A stretch of DNA of 60,135 bases from Algoriphagus aquaeductus (GTDB lineage: Bacteria; Bacteroidota; Bacteroidia; Cytophagales; Cyclobacteriaceae): assembly GCF_003253485.1 (NCBI RefSeq), contig NZ_QKTX01000022.1:1-60135 (forward strand), read 5' to 3'. Positions 42,042-50,486 of the stretch are shown here, piece after piece. The notes beneath the pieces are model-generated. The model had not been told where the DNA came from. It ran no database searches and saw nothing but the letters and a program-made list of their open reading frames with translations. Numbering within the stretch: position 1 is the stretch's first letter; every line of letters starts with the position of its first letter. The translations under genes and the position numbers were made by a program.

Positions 42042-43172
42042 TCAGAGTCGTGTACTAACCTTCTTTACCATCGCATCCTTCCAAACGCCAAAATCTCCCG
42101 AAAGGATATGTTCACGTGCCTGCCCTACCAGCCATAAGTAAAAAGATAAGTTATGAATGGAGGCAATCTGAGCCGCAAGAATCTCTTTGGAAACGGTCAG
42201 GTGCCGAAGATATGCTTTGGAATAAAAGGAACTTGCATAATTCCCAATCAACGGATCGATTGGACTGAAATCATCCTTCCACTTCTCATTTCTGATATTA
42301 ATGATGCCTTCGGAGGTGAAAAGCATTCCGTTTCGGGCATTTCGGGTCGGCATCACACAGTCAAACATATCGACTCCCAAGGCGATGCATTCAAGAATAT
42401 TGGCCGGAGTGCCTACCCCCATGAGGTACCGTGGCTTGTCAGCTGGCAAAATCTCTGTGACCAACTCCGTCATTTCGTACATCATTTCGGCTGGTTCTCC
42501 CACGGACAATCCCCCTATAGCATTGCCCTCTCTACCTTGGGCGGCAATGAATTCAGCACTTTGCTTACGCAAATCTTTGTACACCGAGCCCTGAACGATC
42601 GGAAAAAGCGTCTGATGGTAACCGTACTTTCCCTCCGTAGCATCAAACCGATCGATGCACCGCTTTAGCCAACGATGAGTCATATCCATGGAATTTCGGG
42701 CATAGCCGTATTCGCAGGGATAAGGCGTGCACTCATCAAAAGCCATGATAATATCCGCTCCAATAGTCCGCTGAATATCCATCACATTTTCCGGAGTAAA
42801 GTTATGCTTGGATCCGTCTATATGTGATTTGAAGGTCACGCCTTCTTCTTTGATTTTACGGGTTCCGGCAAGGGAAAAAACCTGATAACCTCCCGAATCT
42901 GTCAAAATCGGCCGATCCCAACCATTAAATTTATGAAGTCCGCCTGCTTTTTCCAGAATATCCAATCCAGGACGTAGGTAGAGGTGATACGTGTTTCCCA
43001 GAATAATTTGAGCCTGAATATCTTCTTTCAATTCCCGCTGATGGACCGCCTTCACAGTACCCGCAGTACCTACCGGCATAAAAATCGGAGTATTTATAAG
43101 TCCATGATCAGTTTGAATCTGACCGGCACGAGCCTGGGATTGGGAATCTTTTTTCTCTAATGTAAACTTCAT
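42042..43172 (-). CDS. tgt: Queuine tRNA-ribosyltransferase
   Basis: A 376-residue TIM-barrel enzyme that replaces guanine-34 by a 7-deazaguanine in GUN-anticodon tRNAs. It shows LTDSGGYQVFSLAGTRKIKE (nucleophile-region Asp and Ser, near 94), IMAFDECTPYPCEYGYA (near 143), and FDCVMPTRNARNGMLFTSEG (near 270). The C-terminal zinc cysteines (CxCxxC in E. coli) are replaced by Ile, Asn and Ser in PIDPLIGNYASSFYSKAYLR, whereas the histidine in SIHNLSFY is retained. This probably is a phylum trait, not loss of function, because catalytic residues are intact. Confidence 0.95.
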   Translation of the reverse strand: MKFTLEKKDSQSQARAGQIQTDHGLINTPIFMPVGTAGTVKAVHQRELKEDIQAQIILGNTYHLYLRPGLDILEKAGGLHKFNGWDRPILTDSGGYQVFSLAGTRKIKEEGVTFKSHIDGSKHNFTPENVMDIQRTIGADIIMAFDECTPYPCEYGYARNSMDMTHRWLKRCIDRFDATEGKYGYHQTLFPIVQGSVYKDLRKQSAEFIAAQGREGNAIGGLSVGEPAEMMYEMTELVTEILPADKPRYLMGVGTPANILECIALGVDMFDCVMPTRNARNGMLFTSEGIINIRNEKWKDDFSPIDPLIGNYASSFYSKAYLRHLTVSKEILAAQIASIHNLSFYLWLVGQAREHILSGDFGVWKDAMVKKVSTRL

Positions 43173-43295
43173 TCTAATAATAATCAGGACTGTAGTGATG
43201 ATCTACAACTTGCCCGGTTTAGCCTGCAAAAATATCCACTTATTCTTAAATGACTTGCTGAAATTGATTTTATATTTGCCCAGCAAAATCGACCT

Positions 43296-44435
43296 ATGGG
43301 CCTATTTTTACTTTGGTTTTTCTTTGGCATCGGCGTTATCATTCAAGGGGTTTACCTTTTAATGATATTTGGACGGACGGCCTGGTTTAAATCCACTTCC
43401 AAGTCATCATCTAACCAGCAACCTGAAGAGGGAGTAACTGTCCTTGTGGCTGCCCATAATGAATTCCAAAACCTCAAGACACTCATCCCCAAGCTTTTCG
43501 AACAGGATTACCCCAAGTTTGACGTGATGATCGTCAATGACCGAAGCACCGATCGGACCAAGCGATTGCTTGAAGAAATGATGGCCAAGTACCCAAAACT
43601 TCGATCAGTCACCATCAAATACACCCCCAATCACGTCACTTCCAAAAAATTTGCACTTACACTTGGTATCAAAGTGGCCAAAAATGACGTCATACTCCTG
43701 ACAGATGCAGACTGTGTCCCTAATTCTGATCAATGGATAAGAAAAATGACCGCACCGGTAAGGCAAGAAGGAAAAACATTTGCGATTGGCTATTCAGGCT
43801 ATCAGGAAAAGTCTGGGCAGCTGAATCGTTGGATTCAGTTTGAAACTATTCTTACTGCATTGTTTTATCTGTCATTTGGTCTTTGGAAAGCTCCATTTAT
43901 GGGTATTGGCAGAAACCTTTGCTACCGAAAAAGTTTCTTTATGGAAGTTAAGGCATTCAAAGGTCTCTGGCATTTGGAGGGTGGGGATGATGATCTTTTT
44001 GTGAATAATTATGCGACCGGCAAAAATGCTGCTATCGTCATCGATCCAGCCGCAACGACGGTGTCTGTTCCTAAGGAAACCTGGAAAGAATATTTGGTTC
44101 AGAAAAAACGCCATCTTCACGCCGGGAAATATTACCGAGGAGAAGACAAACGAAAAATCGGCATCTTTTCCATGTCCCATGCACTATTTTGGGTAGGAGG
44201 ATTCGGATTGCTGATTTATTTTGGAATCGGCATGCAATGGGAACATTTTTCGGCTGTTTTGGGTATTATTCTTCTAAGGTCTGTTTTGATGATGAGTGTT
44301 TTCAACTCTGCAGCCAAAACGATCCAGGGAAAAGCTCCCAAAATGAATCCAATCCTGAATGACCTTTTTTACTTAGGTTATTTTTGGGTTTTAGGATCTG
44401 TATCCTATCAGGCAAAAGATATCCAATGGAAATAA
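43296..44435 (+). CDS. Family 2 glycosyltransferase (membrane)
   Basis: A 379-residue GT-A glycosyltransferase with an N-terminal membrane segment (LFLLWFFFGIGVIIQGVYLL), the nucleotide-sugar domain (VTVLVAAHNEFQNLKTLIPK, IVNDRSTDRTKRLLEEM, LLTDADCVPNSDQWI with the DxD-like site), a QxxRW-like motif as QKKRHLHAGKYYRG near 268, and C-terminal membrane segments. It would transfer a sugar to a lipid or polysaccharide at the inner membrane; the product is unknown. It overlaps the sigma-factor gene by 10 bases. Confidence 0.9.
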   Translation: MGLFLLWFFFGIGVIIQGVYLLMIFGRTAWFKSTSKSSSNQQPEEGVTVLVAAHNEFQNLKTLIPKLFEQDYPKFDVMIVNDRSTDRTKRLLEEMMAKYPKLRSVTIKYTPNHVTSKKFALTLGIKVAKNDVILLTDADCVPNSDQWIRKMTAPVRQEGKTFAIGYSGYQEKSGQLNRWIQFETILTALFYLSFGLWKAPFMGIGRNLCYRKSFFMEVKAFKGLWHLEGGDDDLFVNNYATGKNAAIVIDPAATTVSVPKETWKEYLVQKKRHLHAGKYYRGEDKRKIGIFSMSHALFWVGGFGLLIYFGIGMQWEHFSAVLGIILLRSVLMMSVFNSAAKTIQGKAPKMNPILNDLFYLGYFWVLGSVSYQAKDIQWK

Positions 44436-45037
44436 ACGAGCGCGGTTTTTCAAATAAAGCACTAGAAGACTTTGACTTGATCGACAAGGCAGTCCTAGAA
44501 AAAGATCAATCAGCCTACGCCACGCTGATGAAGCGGTATAAAAAGGCCGTTTATTTCATGATTCTCAAGATGATCCGTGATGCAGACGATGCCGAAGATC
44601 TGACCATGGAGGCTTTTGCCAAGGCTTTTCGGAATCTGGAGCGCTTCAAAAAGGACTACACTTTTTCCACTTGGCTATTCCGGATTGCGACAAACAACAC
44701 CATCGACTTTATCCGAAAGAAAAAGCTCAAAACCATGAGTCTCAATACCACCATGTCTGATGATGGAGGTAATTCGGTCAATATCGATGTGGAAGACGAC
44801 GACAACAATCCACAGGATGAATTTATCCGCTCTCAGCGAATCGAGATGGTGCGGATATTCGTCGATAAACTCCCTGCCAAGTACAGAAAACTCGTTCAAC
44901 TTCGCTATTTCGATGAACTTTCTTACGAGGAGATCGCCCAAGAACTTGACAAGCCCTTGGGAACCGTAAAAGCGCAGCTTCACCGCTCAAGAGAACTTCT
45001 GTACGAAATTGCCTCCGGCAAAGAAAAACACATCTGA
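44426..45037 (+). CDS. ECF-type RNA polymerase sigma-70 factor
   Basis: A 203-residue sigma factor with region 2 (YATLMKRYKKAVYFMILKMI, DADDAEDLTMEAFAKAFRNL, FSTWLFRIATNNTIDFIRKK) and region 4 (KLPAKYRKLVQLRYFDELSY, EEIAQELDKPLGTVKAQLHR), separated by an acidic linker (DVEDDDNNPQDEF). No anti-sigma gene is adjacent. The start ATG 44426 overlaps the glycosyltransferase stop by ten bases; an upstream in-frame ATG at 44384 lies within that gene. The three genes from 43296 to 45681 are overlapping and likely cotranscribed, so it may be constitutive. Confidence 0.92.
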   Translation: MEINERGFSNKALEDFDLIDKAVLEKDQSAYATLMKRYKKAVYFMILKMIRDADDAEDLTMEAFAKAFRNLERFKKDYTFSTWLFRIATNNTIDFIRKKKLKTMSLNTTMSDDGGNSVNIDVEDDDNNPQDEFIRSQRIEMVRIFVDKLPAKYRKLVQLRYFDELSYEEIAQELDKPLGTVKAQLHRSRELLYEIASGKEKHI

Positions 45038-45681
45038 TGAATTCTGGCACCCATTTGATTTTATCCTATTTTCCTGACCTTACTGAAAAGCAGGTCTTGC
45101 AGTTTGACCGTTTGCAAGAACTGTACGAGGACTGGAATGCCAAAATCAATGTAATCAGCCGCAAAGACATGGAGCAGTTTTATGTGCACCATGTACTTCA
45201 TTCCTTGGGGATTGCAAAAGTGATGAGATTTCAGCCGGGCACCAAAGTCCTGGACATCGGTACAGGCGGTGGTTTTCCGGGGATCCCTTTGGCAATTCTT
45301 TTCCCAGATACGCACTTCCACTTGGTAGATTCCATTGGAAAAAAAATCAACGTCGTCAAGGAAGTAGCCAAAGCGCTCAAACTTGGCAATGTGGAGGCAC
45401 AGCAGGCCCGAGCAGAATCTTTGGTACGAAAATATGACTTCGTGATCAGTCGGGCGGTAACCCGCATGATCAATTTTTATCCCTGGGTCAAGGGAAAAAT
45501 CAAGCGGGAAGACTTCAACGAATTCCAAAATGGGATCCTTTACCTGAAAGGTGGGGATGTAGATGAAGAAATGGAAGAACTCGACAAATCCTATGTCACC
45601 TATCACCTAAGCGACTACTTCAAGGAAGAATTTTTCGAGACTAAAAAAGTGGTCTATATGCCTTGGGAGGATAAGAGGTAA
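45037..45681 (+). CDS. rsmG: 16S rRNA (guanine-527-N7) methyltransferase
   Basis: A 214-residue SAM-dependent methyltransferase that modifies G527 in the 530 loop of 16S rRNA. It contains FDRLQELYEDWNAKINVISR near the start, the SAM motif KVLDIGTGGGFPGIPLAILF near residue 69, HLVDSIGKKINVVKEVAKAL, and DFVISRAVTRM near 131. Loss of RsmG gives low-level streptomycin resistance in other bacteria. The start codon shares a base with the sigma-factor stop (TGATG), indicating coupling. Confidence 0.96.
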   Translation: MNSGTHLILSYFPDLTEKQVLQFDRLQELYEDWNAKINVISRKDMEQFYVHHVLHSLGIAKVMRFQPGTKVLDIGTGGGFPGIPLAILFPDTHFHLVDSIGKKINVVKEVAKALKLGNVEAQQARAESLVRKYDFVISRAVTRMINFYPWVKGKIKREDFNEFQNGILYLKGGDVDEEMEELDKSYVTYHLSDYFKEEFFETKKVVYMPWEDKR

Positions 45682-46369
45682 AGATTCTTTTTTTTTATTA
45701 TATGATTGTCCGCAATTATGCCAGTTGCATTATTTTATTTGTTAAGCTGGTTGGAAGACCGATGACCGAAGACCGAAGCTTCCGATTCTGATCCTTTTAG
45801 CGGTCAATTAGCCGTATTTTTGTTGATACTGGTAAGAAAGCGGATTAACAGCTTCCTTTTTTTAGCTCCTTTCTAGAATGATTTCTTCATCATTCACTTC
45901 TCAGAGCGATGCACTTGTTGCTTCCCTAATAGTATCATTTCCTCAACAATTCTACTCCAATTATTTTTCCAACATTATTTAACAAAATAGTCGTTCTATT
46001 TTTGAAAAATAATTACTAAACTTCAAGTATCAAAGTGACCATCAGTATATCATAAGGTAACTGTCGATTTTTATCGAAAGACCCAACTTGGATTGAACGA
46101 ATTTTTGATTTGATCAGGATCAGAACCAGGCGAAGAAAGTATTGATGACACCGCATTTTCTTAAAAATATTGATAGCCAAAAGTCAGATGTGATTTAAAG
46201 TAACAACACGCAATTTTCAACCTAACAGGATTCCTAATATTTCCATTCAACCCTAGGCATTTTCATCTTTTCAATGAATCCTACACACAAGGATGATCTG
46301 GTCATGAATTTTGAATGGATTCCGGTTTTAGTCATTGATTTTATAGTTTAAAAATAGACCACTGAAAAA
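45682..46369. other. 688-nt intergenic region, mostly AT-rich
   Basis: After rsmG comes a T-run (45688-45696), then a degenerate repeat GACCGATGACCGAAGACCGA (45758-45777). The remaining 580 nt have no recognisable gene, hairpin terminator or tRNA. Just before the outer-membrane gene (46340-46360) the stretch TTTTATAGTTTAAAAAT could include a -7-like element, but it does not match the consensus. Confidence 0.5.
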
Positions 46370-49183
46370 ATGAAATTTCTACTTTCATTCCTTCTGCTTG
46401 CCACCACTTTTGCTTTGCAAGCCCAATCCAAACTTACTATTCGGGGAACGGTGAAAGACACCACCAATCTCCCGCTTGACTACACCTCTGTCCTGCTACT
46501 CAGTCCCACAGACTCTGCCTTGGTGGCTTACACTTTGACAAACAAGGCAGGAGAATACCAATTCAAAAACGTCGATCGGCAACCCCTATTGATCAAAGCG
46601 ACTTATATGGGCTACATCCCCTTCCAAAAAGAATTGGCACTACCTCAAACAGATGTTTTGGACGTGGAAGAGATTACCTTAACGCCTATTCTTCAAGAAC
46701 TCTACGAGGTGGTAGTGAAAGCTGCTAAGGCGCCCCTCATGATGCGCGGAGACACCCTTGAATATGATGCCAGCAAATTTAAAGTGCCGCCTGGAGCGAC
46801 TTTGGAAGACCTATTGCGCAAGCTACCCGGAATTCAGATCGATGTAGATGGAAATATTGTAGCCCAAGGACAGCAAGTTCAGAAAGTAACGGTGGATGGG
46901 AGACGGTTTTTTGGCGGAAATACGAAAATGGCCACGCAAAACTTGAATGCAGAGTCGATAAGCAAGCTTCAGCTTTTCGATGACAAGTCAGAACAGTCAA
47001 AACTCACCGGAGTCGAGGATGGGGTTAAAGAAAAAACCCTAAACGTCGAGCTGAAGGAGGAAGCTAAAAAAGGAGGTTTTGGGAAAATTTCTGCGGCTGG
47101 AGGGACAGACGGGCGATGGTCTTCAAATGCATCTTATAATAAGTTTGACAAAGTAAACCAGTTTTCAATCATCGGATACGGCAACAATGTCAACCAAACA
47201 GGACTGAGTTGGGATGACCTTCAGGAGTTTCGGGGGAGCGGAGCGTTCCAATTTGGCGATACTGGCGATTTCGGGTTTAATGGAAGTGGTGGTGTGACTT
47301 TTATTTCCTTTTCGGGAGGGGACCGGGAAGAATCCTTCGAAATCCCGTTCAATAACCTCAGCTCTGGTTTTTCCAATAACCAAGCGATCGGAGTCAATTA
47401 TAATCGCCTGAAAGACAAAAAAGATTTCAGCGGCAACTATTTCTACAGCCGAAGTGACCAAATCATCGAAAGCTTTAATAGCAGAACCAACTTTCTTCAG
47501 AACAATGCCTCCTTTACATCCACTGACCAGAGTTTACAAAACAACGTTGCCGGTCATCATCGGGCAAATCTTCGTTTTCAAAACGAACTTGACAGCGCCA
47601 ATACCCTCACCATTAATGCAAAAGGAAGGTTTAGCACACTCACTACCTCCTTGGCCAGTTTTCAGGAGCTGATACGCAGTAGTACAGAGCAAAGTCAAAT
47701 GGAGCGTGACAATCAATCGAACAGGTGGTCAGGTGCCTTTCAGGGTACTGCAATCTTTAGGCATAAATTCCAGAAAAGCGGCAGAAACTTTGCCGCAAGT
47801 ATGAGTAACACCTACAGCAACGCAGACCAGGATGGAATCCAAAAATCCATCGTGGATCTCGTCAACTCCACAGACCCAAATACTTATTTTAGAAATTTAG
47901 ACCAGGTAAACCAAGCATTGAATAGTTCCAACGTGTTCAAGTCAAGTTTGCTTTATGTGGAGCCTATTAAAAAAATCTTTTTTTGGGAAACCTTCTACAA
48001 TTTCAGCCAATCTATAAGCGAAATAAACCGGAAAGTATTCGATTTGGAGTCCAGCGATACCCGGGAGCTGAATCCTGATCTTAGCCGGTTTTTTGACAAC
48101 ACCATCACCTACAACAGAGTGGGTTCCAGTATCCGATATGCCAACAAAGGCTCTAACCTAAGTGTGGGTTTGGCAGCCTCCAACTACCGATTGAACGGGC
48201 AGTTTTCAGTCGTAAAAGAGGGTGAGATTCTTGGCCGGGTGGACAAAAGTTACCTCAATCTCACGCCAAACTTGTCCTACTGGAAAACGATGAAGGGCAA
48301 CAAACGGATCAACGCAGGCTACTCGATGGGTGTCGCTCCGCCGAACATTTCCGATCTACAACCCTTCAAGGACATTTCCAATCCCTTGTATATCCGTGAA
48401 GGAAATCCCGATCTACAGCCGGAAGTAACCCATTCTTTCAATACCGGCTACAACATGTATGATCCTGCAACCTTTATAAATTTCCAGTTTTCATTGAATT
48501 CGACTTTCTACCAGAGCCAAGTAGTCCAAAACCAAACCATAGACCCCGAAACCTTTGTTACGACATTCACTTCGGGAAACGTTTCGGGTGGACAGCGGTA
48601 TTTTTCCTATATAGGTTTTGGGTTTCCTATCGTGAAAACAAAATTTAACGCATACTTAACAGCCAATCCATCTTACACTAAAAGTCTTGCCCTGATCAAC
48701 TCCCTGGAGACAGAAACAAATACCCTGAGCCATAACCTTGGCGTAAATTTAGATTTGACTCCAACAGAATGGCTGAGTCTGTATGCTGGCACCTCGTTCC
48801 GCCTGAGCAAAACCAAATACGAACAGAATCCCGCCCAAAACCAGGATATCCTTAACCTGAACGCCTACACGAATATGAATGTCAAGCTTCCCAAAAATTT
48901 CTACTTTGACATGAAGTTCACCTACAGCCGGTTTGAAAACGAAAGTTTCGGATTTAACCAGGAAGTCCCCATACTAAATGCATTTGTCTATAAACTTCTC
49001 GGTGAAGCTAAAAAATGGGAAGTAAGGCTATCTGCCTATGACATCTTCAAGCAAAATCAAACCATCAGTCAGTTTGCCGGGCAAAACTTCGTATCCACCG
49101 GACGAATTGAAACGTTGTCAAGATATTTCCTACTCGGAGTGACTTACAACATGCGGGGAGTTGAAGTGAAAAAAAATAGATAA
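46370..49183 (+). CDS. Outer-membrane beta-barrel protein with carboxypeptidase-regulatory-like domain
   Basis: A 937-residue exported protein (signal peptide MKFLLSFLLLATTFALQAQ). Residues about 22-105 form a carboxypeptidase D regulatory-like domain (TIRGTVKDTTNLPLDYTSVL). Next comes a plug-like region (GDTLEYDASKFKVPPGATLE, LRKLPGIQIDVDGNIVAQGQ) and then a long outer-membrane barrel (about 240-937) of the type found in TonB-receptor relatives (outer membrane beta-barrel family 3). A canonical TonB box is not evident. The transported or bound ligand is unknown. A GLPGLI-family gene follows at 28 bases, an arrangement frequent in Bacteroidota. Confidence 0.9.
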   Translation: MKFLLSFLLLATTFALQAQSKLTIRGTVKDTTNLPLDYTSVLLLSPTDSALVAYTLTNKAGEYQFKNVDRQPLLIKATYMGYIPFQKELALPQTDVLDVEEITLTPILQELYEVVVKAAKAPLMMRGDTLEYDASKFKVPPGATLEDLLRKLPGIQIDVDGNIVAQGQQVQKVTVDGRRFFGGNTKMATQNLNAESISKLQLFDDKSEQSKLTGVEDGVKEKTLNVELKEEAKKGGFGKISAAGGTDGRWSSNASYNKFDKVNQFSIIGYGNNVNQTGLSWDDLQEFRGSGAFQFGDTGDFGFNGSGGVTFISFSGGDREESFEIPFNNLSSGFSNNQAIGVNYNRLKDKKDFSGNYFYSRSDQIIESFNSRTNFLQNNASFTSTDQSLQNNVAGHHRANLRFQNELDSANTLTINAKGRFSTLTTSLASFQELIRSSTEQSQMERDNQSNRWSGAFQGTAIFRHKFQKSGRNFAASMSNTYSNADQDGIQKSIVDLVNSTDPNTYFRNLDQVNQALNSSNVFKSSLLYVEPIKKIFFWETFYNFSQSISEINRKVFDLESSDTRELNPDLSRFFDNTITYNRVGSSIRYANKGSNLSVGLAASNYRLNGQFSVVKEGEILGRVDKSYLNLTPNLSYWKTMKGNKRINAGYSMGVAPPNISDLQPFKDISNPLYIREGNPDLQPEVTHSFNTGYNMYDPATFINFQFSLNSTFYQSQVVQNQTIDPETFVTTFTSGNVSGGQRYFSYIGFGFPIVKTKFNAYLTANPSYTKSLALINSLETETNTLSHNLGVNLDLTPTEWLSLYAGTSFRLSKTKYEQNPAQNQDILNLNAYTNMNVKLPKNFYFDMKFTYSRFENESFGFNQEVPILNAFVYKLLGEAKKWEVRLSAYDIFKQNQTISQFAGQNFVSTGRIETLSRYFLLGVTYNMRGVEVKKNR

Positions 49184-49211
49184 TTCAAACTAGCAGGCGA
49201 CCTTAAAAATC

Positions 49212-49955
49212 ATGAAACTAAAATTTCTAAAAACCATTTTGCTGCTCCTGATTGCTACAGGACTTAGAGCCCAAAATATAGTGGGTGAGGTAGAATACCG
49301 CTATAAGATTTTCTATGATAAAATCTATTCCAGTCTACCCCACCTGACCCAGCAGGAAAGGGATAGAATTCAACTCACCTGGAATAATCCTGAAGGCTAC
49401 AGTACTCGGATGAAGCTTCAGTTTTGGCCAGAAAAAAGTATCTACACCTACGGCGAACCTTATGAAGTGCGCAGCTACTCTTGGCAAGTAGAAGACTATT
49501 TCATTGAAAACAATCTCCAAGATCAAACCTTTCTGAAGTACATGGATCAGATGGGCAAAACCTATGTGGTTCGTGGAAATCTAAACCCTCCCAAATGGAG
49601 AGTGATGAACGAAATACGGGATATTCTCGGGCATATGTGCATGAAAGCGGTGAGCGAAGACCCTGTCAAAGGCCAAAAGATCACGGCATGGTTTGCCTCA
49701 GACATTCCTGTCCCCATCGGTCCTGAGGAACAATTCGGGCTTCCGGGTTTGATTTTAGCCTATGACATCAACGACGGCATGCTCATCGTGGAAGCTGAAA
49801 AAATTACTTTCGGGGAACCGGAAAAAATCATCACTCTTCCCAAAAAAATGAAGGGAAAAGAAGTATCCGGTAATGAATATCAAGATCTCGTGAAGAAATT
49901 TATTCAAACTTCGATCGAAAGCAAGCAAGCTTGGATGTGGGGATTAAGGTATTGA
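49212..49955 (+). CDS. GLPGLI family protein
   Basis: A 247-residue exported protein (signal MKLKFLKTILLLLIATGLRA). It carries the naming motif in EEQFGLPGLILAYDINDGML near residue 180, preceded by MCMKAVSEDPVKGQKITAWF and ASDIPVPIGP. The function of this Bacteroidota family is unknown. Genes of this family commonly lie next to beta-barrel proteins like the one just upstream, suggesting that the two act on the same envelope task. Confidence 0.93.
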   Translation: MKLKFLKTILLLLIATGLRAQNIVGEVEYRYKIFYDKIYSSLPHLTQQERDRIQLTWNNPEGYSTRMKLQFWPEKSIYTYGEPYEVRSYSWQVEDYFIENNLQDQTFLKYMDQMGKTYVVRGNLNPPKWRVMNEIRDILGHMCMKAVSEDPVKGQKITAWFASDIPVPIGPEEQFGLPGLILAYDINDGMLIVEAEKITFGEPEKIITLPKKMKGKEVSGNEYQDLVKKFIQTSIESKQAWMWGLRY

Positions 49956-50486
49956 TGAGGCAGTAAAAACTCCAGCATGGATAAAGCATAAAAATTACCG
50001 GGCATTATTCCATCCTGTGGACTGAGATTGAAATCTTTCAGGATTATGCGCTATTCTGCCAGTAGATGAATATTCTCCAGATATTAGGCTTGATGCTTCG
50101 ACGGCGCTCAGCACAAGCGAACGATGTCGGAAGCCCGAAGAAGTCCAAGAATTGGCTTTTACCAGTTCTTTTGAACCTGAAAGAAGGTTACTGGCAAATT
50201 TCCGTCCATCCAAAAAATCTTTTCCCAAATTTTAAATTTGATTTAGCTATGGATCCCCGGTTTTTTTGGGATTTCAGACACCTTTACCACGGTAAAAATC
50301 TGTACAAATTCAAAATACAACTTGGACAATTTCAAAATTCAATTTAAATATTTATTTGATTATCAAGTACTTGAGTACATTCGCAAGAAAACCAGGTTCT
50401 TGGATTTTTATTTGCGACAATTCCCGCCAATCGATTTTTTGCTTGGGCATAATCCCCTAATTTGAGGCCTCATTTCCCCAAGAAGT
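49956..50486. other. 531-nt intergenic region with a GC-rich dispersed repeat
   Basis: It contains TGCTTCGACGGCGCTCAGCA (50093-50112), which resembles the TTCGAC-GCTCAGCAC dispersed intergenic repeat known from many Bacteroidota genomes (from memory). A 93-codon frame at 50066-50347 crosses that repeat and looks non-coding. No terminator hairpin for the GLPGLI gene and no consensus promoter for dnaE could be identified. Confidence 0.5.

Noticed and set aside
46340..46369. Promoter of the beta-barrel gene at TATAGTTTA
   Set aside because: The match to TAnnTTTG is poor and no TTTG lies at 19-20 nt upstream.
50066..50347. 93-codon frame between the GLPGLI gene and dnaE
   Set aside because: It runs across a dispersed repeat, has no family resemblance and no promoter or plausible start context.
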